Positions 5,783 to 10,943 of a stretch of 10,943 nucleotides of DNA are shown here, in pieces; position 1 is the stretch's first letter, and each line of letters opens with the position of its first letter. The position numbers were made by a program, and so were the translations under genes. Origin of the DNA: Acidobacteriota bacterium (GTDB lineage: Bacteria; Acidobacteriota; Terriglobia; UBA7540). The notes below the pieces were generated by a model. That model saw nothing but the letters and a program-made list of their open reading frames with translations. It ran no database searches and was not told where the DNA came from. The DNA is taken from contig JAJYJL010000141.1 in the NCBI GenBank assembly GCA_021789565.1, positions 1 through 10,943 of the forward strand, given 5' to 3'.

Positions 5783-7048
5783 CTAAACCTCAAAAAAGCG
5801 GCCGGGAAGAAGGCGATAAACCAGGAAGAGCGCGAACGGATGCATTAATCCGGCCATGATGAAGATTGGCGTATAGGAGAATTTCGTCACGACATAGCCC
5901 GTGCCAAGAGTGGCGATAATCCCTCCCACCGCGCCCGCCATTCCCGAAAATCCCGTCGCAGTTCCCACTTCCGAACCCTGGAATAAATCCGTTGGCAGCG
6001 TAAGCAAGTTGGCAATCCATATCCCATGGCCAAAAATGATAAAAGAAGTTGCTGCGATAGCCAGTGCCGCCGAGGGCACCAGCGGCGCCAGGATCGCTGA
6101 AGGCAGCAGGCACGCTCCTAGCGTCATGGCGAACTTGCGCGCCCTGGGAAGCTTCCATCCTGAGCGCATTAGCCGCCCCGAAAGCCATCCACCGAAGATG
6201 TATCCAGCGTCGCCAAAAAGAAAGGGAACCCAGGCAAACTTTCCGATCTCAGCAAGACTGAATCCCCGGGCATGGTGAAGATATGATGGAAGCCAAAAAA
6301 TAATGAAGTAAATGACCGGATCGGTAAAAAACCTGGCGAGCATCAGCGAATAGCACTGCCGTGACTTCAGAACCCTCCGCCAGTCCAGGCGGTCACTTCG
6401 GGCGGGCTGTGTCTCTTCTGCAGGGCGAACGAGGTCTTTGATCTCCAGATATTCTTTCTCTCGAAGCCACCTGTTCTTGTGTGGAGGCTCGTAAAGGACC
6501 AGCCACACCACCAGCCAGCCCAGGCCCAAGGCACCCGTAAAAATAAACGCTGATCGCCACCCATAATGCAGCGTCAGGAAGGCTGCGACCGGCGGTGCGA
6601 TTGCTGCGCCCAGCGACGATCCGGCGTTGAAGATGCCGACCCCGAGCCCACGCTGGTCAGCCGGAAACCATTCAGCAATCGCTTTGGTGGCCGCGGGGAA
6701 GTTGCCAGGCTCGGCCAACCCCAGAAGAAAACGGCAGAAGGCAAGCGACCATTTCCCCCTGGCAAACCCGTGAAGGATCTCAGCCACGGACCAGGTGGAA
6801 ATGAAGATCGCGAATCCTTTCCGCGTCCCGAGCCGGTCTACAACGTAGCCGGAAACCGCATACATAATGGCGTAGGCAAATAGGAAAATGCTGACAATCT
6901 GTGCGTAGTCCTCATCGGAGAGGAATAGGTGACGGCGCACGTCCGGAATGACCACCGAAAGCGTCAGGCGATCGGTATAATTAATCACTGTCGCGGCCAA
7001 AAGCAGGCCGGCAATAACCCAGCGCAGTTTGGGAATTTTGATTTTCAT
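5783..7048 (-). CDS. MFS transporter, anion:cation symporter (ACS) family, sugar-acid type
   Basis: A 421-residue inner-membrane secondary transporter of normal length, with about twelve hydrophobic segments in two halves of six joined by a charged loop (about 184-225). ACS-family marks are visible: NYTDRLTLS at 23-31 in helix 1, motif A-like DRLGTRKG at 71-78, and GLAEPGNFPAATKAIAEWFP at 110-129. The second half carries FTDPVIYFIIFWLPSYL. Characterised ACS members such as ExuT (hexuronates), GudP (glucarate) and DgoT (galactonate) import organic anions with protons. A sugar acid is therefore the best guess, but the substrate is not proven. The ATG at 7048 gives MKIKIPKLRW, the usual short N-terminus of this family. 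An in-frame TTG at 7087 would add 13 non-family residues and leave only 18 bases after the upstream stop. It is the last gene of the operon, 57 bases after the AGE epimerase stop. Confidence 0.92.
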   Translation of the reverse strand: MKIKIPKLRWVIAGLLLAATVINYTDRLTLSVVIPDVRRHLFLSDEDYAQIVSIFLFAYAIMYAVSGYVVDRLGTRKGFAIFISTWSVAEILHGFARGKWSLAFCRFLLGLAEPGNFPAATKAIAEWFPADQRGLGVGIFNAGSSLGAAIAPPVAAFLTLHYGWRSAFIFTGALGLGWLVVWLVLYEPPHKNRWLREKEYLEIKDLVRPAEETQPARSDRLDWRRVLKSRQCYSLMLARFFTDPVIYFIIFWLPSYLHHARGFSLAEIGKFAWVPFLFGDAGYIFGGWLSGRLMRSGWKLPRARKFAMTLGACLLPSAILAPLVPSAALAIAATSFIIFGHGIWIANLLTLPTDLFQGSEVGTATGFSGMAGAVGGIIATLGTGYVVTKFSYTPIFIMAGLMHPFALFLVYRLLPGRFFEV

Positions 7049-7105
7049 GGCCAGGAATCTGTCGCCCCGGCAGGACTTCAAGCGCAATCAGCGCGCTGCT
7101 TCAAT

Positions 7106-8263
7106 TCATTTCTTCAACAACTGCAGGATCAGGATTGCGGTACGAGGAAGGTGGAAAGGATCTTTTACCGGCAACGCAATCACCTCGGTGGTCGGCTTCC
7201 CTTCCCGCGTCAGACGTTGCCGCCACTCTCCGACCTCCGGCATGGGGAAGTGCGAGAACGACCATTCATGAACCTTGTCATACCATCCGGCACACCATTC
7301 CTCGCCGGTCAGATGGTGCGCAAGCAGCAGGGCGTAAAGCGCCTCCGTGTGCGGCCACCAGAGCTTCTTTTCTGCGTGGGGAAGGAAAGGTTCATGGCCT
7401 TCGGCGTCAATTCCCAGGAAGATGCCGCCGTATTCCTGGTCCCATCCCTTTTCGAGATGCCACCGAATGACTTCCGTGGCCCTTCGAACAAGCTCCCGGT
7501 CGCCCCGTGCCATCGCCCGGTGCAGCACGAACCACATGGACTCGATGGCATGACCGGGCATCACGAACGTTCCGGCGTTGGGCGGAAGCTCTTCGTAGGT
7601 GTCAGTGAGAAACTCCAGCAGGATCTTACGATCCGGCCGCACAAAATGGTCCATCACGCGCGCGGCATAGCTGTCCGCCAAATCCGCCAAGGCGCTGTCT
7701 CCCGTGGTCTGCGCCAATTCACCCGTGGTTTCCGTCATGATCATCGGCACACCATGGTTCTTCCAGCCGGGGGGCAACGGATATGGCGCGGTCTCGGTAA
7801 AGTCGGGTTCTTCGATTCTTTGACGGATACGGGCAAATGTTGCAAGGGCAACTGAAAGAATATCCGCGTTTCTCACGGCACGGTAATATTCGCTCAGGCC
7901 GTAAACGGCAAGGCAGTCGGTATAAATGCTCGTGGCGCCTTCAATCACCTGCCCTGCCCGGTCCGTGTGGTAAACCCATCGGCCATGGTCGTCCCGCCCG
8001 TGCTCCAAGAGAAACCGCACTGAGTTTTCCGCAACCCTCAGAAATTCCGGCAGCTTCTCCACCCGGTTATAAAGCGCCGCGAAAGTCCATACGGACCTCG
8101 CCTGGGACCACATGAACTTGTCGCCGCTGACAGGCGAGCCATCTTCGTTCATGCAGGAGAGCACGCCACCGTGTTCCCAGTCGATTCCATGCTTCAGCCA
8201 GAAAGGAACCACTCCGTCCAGAAGGAGGCTGCGATATTGTCCGTAGAGTTGTGTGAAATCCAT
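7106..8263 (-). CDS. AGE-family (N-acylglucosamine 2-epimerase-like) sugar epimerase/isomerase
   Basis: A 385-residue cytosolic (alpha/alpha)6-barrel enzyme; no signal peptide is seen. The family interconverts C2-epimers or aldose/ketose forms, for example N-acetylglucosamine/N-acetylmannosamine, mannose/fructose, or cellobiose/glucosylmannose. Residues matching the family active site are MWSQAR (Arg56 region), GHAIES with His238, WWPHTEAL with His305, and PFHLPRT with His371. The two His in GHAIES and PFHLP correspond to the paired catalytic His of AGE enzymes (general acid/base). Length and order are complete. The ATG follows GGGACTGG about 8 bases upstream and lies only 15 bases after the stop of the secreted barrel gene, so translational coupling is likely. 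Between a secreted barrel protein and an MFS importer, it probably isomerises an imported sugar or sugar derivative. The specificity cannot be told from sequence alone; GlcNAc 2-epimerase is only one of several options. Confidence 0.92.
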   Translation of the reverse strand: MDFTQLYGQYRSLLLDGVVPFWLKHGIDWEHGGVLSCMNEDGSPVSGDKFMWSQARSVWTFAALYNRVEKLPEFLRVAENSVRFLLEHGRDDHGRWVYHTDRAGQVIEGATSIYTDCLAVYGLSEYYRAVRNADILSVALATFARIRQRIEEPDFTETAPYPLPPGWKNHGVPMIMTETTGELAQTTGDSALADLADSYAARVMDHFVRPDRKILLEFLTDTYEELPPNAGTFVMPGHAIESMWFVLHRAMARGDRELVRRATEVIRWHLEKGWDQEYGGIFLGIDAEGHEPFLPHAEKKLWWPHTEALYALLLAHHLTGEEWCAGWYDKVHEWSFSHFPMPEVGEWRQRLTREGKPTTEVIALPVKDPFHLPRTAILILQLLKK

Positions 8264-8278
8264 ATTTGATCCAGTCCC

Positions 8279-9472
8279 TTACCAGCGGGAATTGACGCCG
8301 GGAGAAACAATTCCGGCCAATGCACGCCCTGTTAGGCTTGTTGCCGTATTAAACGCATTGGCCTTGTCTTTGGGTCCCGGATTGGCGCCCATGTTCAGCA
8401 GACCATAGGCCTTGCCGTTTTCCGGCTTCAGGATGAAGGCGTCAAACCGTTGCACAGCCTGGGCCACACGAGGGTCATGGCCGGCGTGCTCGTAATACCA
8501 GATGAGGTAATTGACAATTCCCGGACTCCGTGTCCGGTCCCAGCTCTTCTGGGCGTGCTTTGACCACGTTCCGTCGGGCAGTTGCGTCCGCAACAGGAAC
8601 TCGATGTTCGGCTTGACCGCTCTCTGAATCCAGGCCCGCCAGGCAGGATTCCCACAATGGAGGGCGAACGCCTCGATGCCCTCGCCAACGTAGGCTGAGG
8701 TCCCGTAGGTCGAATCGTTCCACAGATTGTAATCGTTCCTGGCATCGCCCCGCTTGCTCCAGTCGGCCCCTTCCATTTTCAGGATGTAAGGAATGTTGCC
8801 ATCGCTCCGCATCGTGCCCAGGATCCATTTCAGAGCGTGATAAGCAACTTCACGATACTTGTCCTTCTTCGTAACGTGATACATCCAGGTAAAGATCTCG
8901 CCACCAGTCAGCGCCGATGAGAGGGTGTACTGGTCATAGATCGGGCCGCTCATCACGCCATCTTTCACGTGGCGCCAGCCCGTGCCGATCGCGCCGTTCT
9001 TGTGAATCATTCCATCTTTTTCAAGGGATTCCGTATAGCGCCGGACCGCGTCGAAATATTCCTTCTGCCGCCGCACATCCACATGGTTGTAAAGGGCAAT
9101 GAAAAGTCCCAACGCACTGCCGGTGTCGGCCAGATAAACCGTCCCGTAACCCGAAGCCCAGAACCCGCTGGGCATCTGCTTCTTCAGCAGGTAATCTCCA
9201 TACGCAACGGCCGTTTCAAGATAGCGTCGGTTGCCGAAAATCTCGTACCCGGCCACAAGGTCCCGCATGTAATACCCGCCCACGTAAATGGTCGGGAAAG
9301 TACTCTTTTCCTTGACAATGAAATCGCAGAGCTTCTTCAACTGCTCGCGGGTTTGCACACATCCCGAATCCGCACAGAAGGGGGAAGACTTTGGAACCGG
9401 GGCAGCGCAAACAACCACAGGGAAGATAAGAATTGCAAGAAGGTGTTTGCTCAAACGGCGCTTTAACTTCAT
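8279..9472 (-). CDS. Secreted six-hairpin (alpha/alpha)-barrel protein, probable glycosidase or polysaccharide lyase
   Basis: A 397-residue exported protein. The signal peptide is basic MKLKRRLSKH, then a hydrophobic core LLAILIFPVVV, then a likely cut near VCA|AP (residue 23). Cys22 has Val before it, so it is not a good lipobox. The mature chain is built of repeated helical hairpins typical of six-hairpin glycosidase folds: YYMRDLVAGYEIFGNRRYLETAVAY, TGSALGLFIALYNH, TGGEIFTWMYHVTKKDKYREVAYHALKWI and GEGIEAFALHCGNPAWRAWIQ. Aromatic, Asp and Trp-rich loops such as SGFWASGYG, PIYDQYT, NLWNDSTYGTSAY and LPDGTWSKHAQKSWDRT would line a sugar cleft. I cannot assign a CAZy family. AAGGGAG sits 10 bases before the ATG, a good ribosome site. 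It is the first gene of the operon, 15 bases before the AGE gene, and fits an outer-cell step that releases a saccharide for uptake. It might instead be a non-catalytic binding protein. Confidence 0.85.
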   Translation of the reverse strand: MKLKRRLSKHLLAILIFPVVVCAAPVPKSSPFCADSGCVQTREQLKKLCDFIVKEKSTFPTIYVGGYYMRDLVAGYEIFGNRRYLETAVAYGDYLLKKQMPSGFWASGYGTVYLADTGSALGLFIALYNHVDVRRQKEYFDAVRRYTESLEKDGMIHKNGAIGTGWRHVKDGVMSGPIYDQYTLSSALTGGEIFTWMYHVTKKDKYREVAYHALKWILGTMRSDGNIPYILKMEGADWSKRGDARNDYNLWNDSTYGTSAYVGEGIEAFALHCGNPAWRAWIQRAVKPNIEFLLRTQLPDGTWSKHAQKSWDRTRSPGIVNYLIWYYEHAGHDPRVAQAVQRFDAFILKPENGKAYGLLNMGANPGPKDKANAFNTATSLTGRALAGIVSPGVNSRW

Positions 9473-9532
9473 AGGATCAGTTCTCCCTTATCCTGGGTTA
9501 AATGGATGAATGGAAGCCTTAAAGGCCGAAAA

Positions 9533-9552
9533 GAGATTTTGTCCGAAATCTC
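9533..9552. promoter_or_regulatory. 20-bp operator-like palindrome upstream of the secreted-barrel operon
   Basis: Perfect 7-bp arms GAGATTT (9533-9539) and AAATCTC (9546-9552) with a 6-base spacer TGTCCG. It lies 61-80 bases upstream of the leftward ATG at 9472. Two-fold symmetry with arm centres about 13 bases apart suits a dimeric helix-turn-helix regulator. There is no T-run, and it is far from any stop codon, so it is not a terminator. Confidence 0.45.
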
Positions 9553-9591
9553 ACGAGCAGGCAAGGTTTAGTCGCTGCCCTGCGGAGAACA

Positions 9592-9601
9592 ATGGCGCCA
9601 T
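9592..9601. promoter_or_regulatory. 10-bp perfect palindrome ATGGCGCCAT
   Basis: A self-complementary 10-mer in the middle of the divergent region. It is short enough to arise by chance, but it sits between two longer inverted repeats. Listed as a possible protein site only. Confidence 0.25.
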
Positions 9602-9629
9602 CATGCGATTCTCGGGTGCAGAAGCCATT

Positions 9630-9652
9630 GGCCCATAGCAATCGAATGGGCC
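9630..9652. promoter_or_regulatory. Inverted repeat GGCCCAT-N9-ATGGGCC upstream of the flavoprotein promoter
   Basis: Perfect 7-bp arms with a 9-base spacer. Its centre (about 9641) lies 58 bases before the predicted start of the rightward transcript, and its right edge is 11 bases before the candidate -35. This is the usual place for an activator dimer; a repressor is also possible. Confidence 0.4.
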
Positions 9653-9663
9653 GACAGATAACA

Positions 9664-9692
9664 GTGGCACTCCCACCAACCCGTGATAAACT
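9664..9692 (+). promoter_or_regulatory. Candidate sigma-70 promoter of the flavoprotein gene
   Basis: GTGGCA (9664-9669, four of six to TTGACA), a 17-base spacer, then TAAACT (9687-9692, four of six to TATAAT) with a TG one base upstream of the -10. Transcription would start near 9699, leaving a leader of about 27 bases that contains the ribosome site GGGAAGG. The match is modest, but spacing and position are good. Confidence 0.35.
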
Positions 9693-9725
9693 GCCCTGCA
9701 ATCCAAGAGTCTGGGAAGGTTACGG

Positions 9726-10943
9726 ATGGCTGATTCGAAGCGCACCGAACATGATGACAAATCCCTTGGCATGGACCGCCGGATTTGTCGTCGGGATTTT
9801 CTGAACTCAACTTTGCTGGCTTCCGGGAGCCTGTTATTAAGCCCGCTGGCGCCGAAGGACTTGCTCACCCAGGGAAAAGATTGGACCGGTTATGGCGGCG
9901 TGGGAGATTACCAGAATTCCAATGGAAACACCGCTGAAGTGATGAACGCCGGGCATCAGATTCGCGACCACGTCTTTGACAGCGTTCCCGCCAACGCCAT
10001 CGATACGGGCGAAACCTTCGACTGCGTGGTGGTGGGTGGCGGAATCAGCGGACTGGCAGGTGCGCTTTTCTTTCACAATCAGACGGGCGGCAAGCGGACC
10101 TGTCTGGTTCTGGAAAACCATCCCATGTTCGGCGGTGAAGCCAAGCGAAATGAGTTCGTCGTGGACGGCCAGCGCTTGATGGCGCCACAAGGCTCAGACC
10201 ATTTTCAGGTTCCCTACCCGTACAGCTTCATAGCCCGCTTCTATGATCTGATTGGAATCGACCGGCATAAGTTTAAATACCAGACATGGGAAAGCTCTTC
10301 TCCGGAGATTCCTCTTGGCCGGACTTTTGAAGCGATGCCGTCGCCCGTTGGCTACTATTTTGGCAAGAAGTTTGGTCAGAATCCCGGAAAGTGGCTTGTT
10401 GATCCCTGGAAGAACAAATTCCAGGGCGCGCCGATACCCGCTGACATGAGAAAGGAATTGCTCCAGTGGAGAAAAAGAAGTTCGGACCCGGCGAACACGC
10501 CTCTGTTCGAGTATCCGGGCGACGCAACCTCCAGGCGCCTGGACAGCATGACGGTGGAAGAACACCTCATGGAACAGGGATTGAGCCGGGAAACGATTCG
10601 CACCATGCTGCCCGACGAAGGGGGTGGTTTTGGGCTGGGCCCGGATGTTCTTTCTGCCTACACGGCATACGCTTTTGATGAGGTTCATTCCGTGGATGAC
10701 ACCCCGGAAACAGGGTGGAATGCCTTCCCAGGCGGCAATGCCGGAATAGCTCGCCATATTGTAAAAACGTTGATTCCGGATTCGATTGCCGGCCCACATA
10801 CATTGAGGGCAATCTGCGAAAACAAGGTCAATTTTGCGGCACTTGACGGCGGCGGACAACCGGCGCGGGTTCGCCTGGGAGTTACGGTTGTTCGCGTTGA
10901 GCACGAAAAGCAACCGCAGAATTCGGAATTCGTCTGGGTCACT
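9726..10943 (+). CDS. Tat-exported FAD oxidoreductase, spermidine dehydrogenase-like, N-terminal part (runs off right edge)
   Basis: The first 406 residues of a flavoprotein whose frame is still open at the last base. A twin-arginine leader is seen: CRRDFLNSTLLASGSLLLSPLA at about 21-42 (RR at 22-23, Phe25-Leu26), so the folded protein should be exported to the periplasm. A dinucleotide-binding fold follows: DCVVVGGGISGLAGALFF at 99-116, with the second-strand acid in LVLENHPMFGGEAKRNEF at 127-144. Later comes DDTPETGWNAFPGGNAGIARHIVK at about 334-357. This architecture and the GGEAKRNEF and FPGGNxGxAR blocks resemble Pseudomonas SpdH-type spermidine dehydrogenases and acidobacterial relatives labelled NAD(P)-binding protein. 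The amine substrate is not established. The start ATG has GGGAAGG with AAGG 6 bases upstream and begins just before the Tat motif. An internal in-frame ATG at residue 16 would still keep it. The gene diverges from the secreted-barrel operon. Partner genes such as a cytochrome c would lie outside the window. Confidence 0.88.
   Translation, partial: MADSKRTEHDDKSLGMDRRICRRDFLNSTLLASGSLLLSPLAPKDLLTQGKDWTGYGGVGDYQNSNGNTAEVMNAGHQIRDHVFDSVPANAIDTGETFDCVVVGGGISGLAGALFFHNQTGGKRTCLVLENHPMFGGEAKRNEFVVDGQRLMAPQGSDHFQVPYPYSFIARFYDLIGIDRHKFKYQTWESSSPEIPLGRTFEAMPSPVGYYFGKKFGQNPGKWLVDPWKNKFQGAPIPADMRKELLQWRKRSSDPANTPLFEYPGDATSRRLDSMTVEEHLMEQGLSRETIRTMLPDEGGGFGLGPDVLSAYTAYAFDEVHSVDDTPETGWNAFPGGNAGIARHIVKTLIPDSIAGPHTLRAICENKVNFAALDGGGQPARVRLGVTVVRVEHEKQPQNSEFVWVT

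Larger units (their letters stand above)
9473..9725. promoter_or_regulatory. Divergent control region between secreted-barrel operon and flavoprotein gene
   Basis: A gene-free 253-base stretch with start codons facing outward on both sides. Ribosome sites are at both ends: AAGGGAG for the leftward gene and GGGAAGG for the rightward gene. It contains three perfect palindromic elements (listed separately), a small GCCTT/AAGGC palindrome at 9516-9526, and a promoter-like pair for the rightward gene. I found no equally good -35/-10 pair for the leftward operon. Confidence 0.6.

Noticed and set aside
7049..7087. TTG start at 7087 for the MFS transporter (13 extra residues)
   Set aside because: The added residues do not resemble ACS-family N-termini, whereas MKIKIPKLRW from the ATG at 7048 does.
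6929..7855. Open 308-codon plus-strand frame opposite the MFS and AGE genes
   Set aside because: It lies antisense to two well-supported genes, is low-complexity in character (Arg/Gly/Pro/His rich), has no recognisable domain and looks like a codon-bias shadow.
8279..9472. Lipoprotein reading of the secreted barrel protein (Cys22)
   Set aside because: The residues before Cys are VVV; a lipobox needs a small residue (G/A/S) just before Cys. A signal peptidase I site at VCA|AP fits better.
9665..9670. TGGCAC resembling a sigma-54 -24 element
   Set aside because: No GC-containing -12 element follows at the required spacing; the sequence there is CCAA.
10194..10913. Open 239-codon minus-strand frame opposite the flavoprotein gene
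   Set aside because: It is antisense to a gene with clear Tat and FAD motifs, has no domain, and is explained by GC-rich codon positions of the real gene.

Overview
The window most likely comes from an uncultured or soil-type bacterium of the Acidobacteriota. This is inferred from gene content: a small secreted protein with a DSxCG motif, a Tat-exported spermidine-dehydrogenase-like flavoprotein, and an AGE-family epimerase next to an ACS-family MFS transporter. No rRNA or marker gene is present to prove it. Base composition looks even and moderately GC-rich. I see no insertion sequence, integrase, tRNA or CRISPR array.

Six complete genes and one partial gene run leftward (minus strand); one partial gene runs rightward from the right-hand side. 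Read in the direction of transcription from 9472 down to 1, there are three groups. (1) 9472-5783 is a tight three-gene unit: a secreted (alpha/alpha)-barrel protein of unknown specificity, an AGE-family sugar epimerase/isomerase, and an ACS-type MFS transporter for an organic anion such as a sugar acid. Together these suggest uptake and catabolism of a saccharide or sugar acid; the substrate cannot be read from the sequence. (2) 5597-5211 is a small exported Cys/His protein with its own promoter-like region and a 3' hairpin. (3) 4800-1 is a signalling unit followed by carbohydrate metabolism: a 1287-residue membrane-anchored sensor (four TM helices, three PAS, two GAF, SpoIIE/RsbU-type PP2C phosphatase, C-terminal RsbW-like ATPase domain), then 21 bases later a STAS anti-sigma-factor antagonist, then 159 bases later the N-terminus of glycogen phosphorylase.

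On the plus strand, 9726 to the right edge encodes the N-terminal 406 residues of a Tat-exported FAD-dependent oxidoreductase of the spermidine dehydrogenase type. It is divergent from the secreted-barrel operon. The 253-base region between them holds three separate perfect palindromic elements and a plausible sigma-70 promoter.

The most interesting points are these. The partner-switching protein carries phosphatase and anti-sigma-kinase-like domains in one chain, and its kinase-like domain has His where the adenine-contacting Asp of the G1 box is expected. The STAS gene is its only nearby partner, with no sigma factor or separate RsbW in view. The divergent control region is rich in palindromes. 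An 11-C homopolymer lies upstream of the sensor gene.
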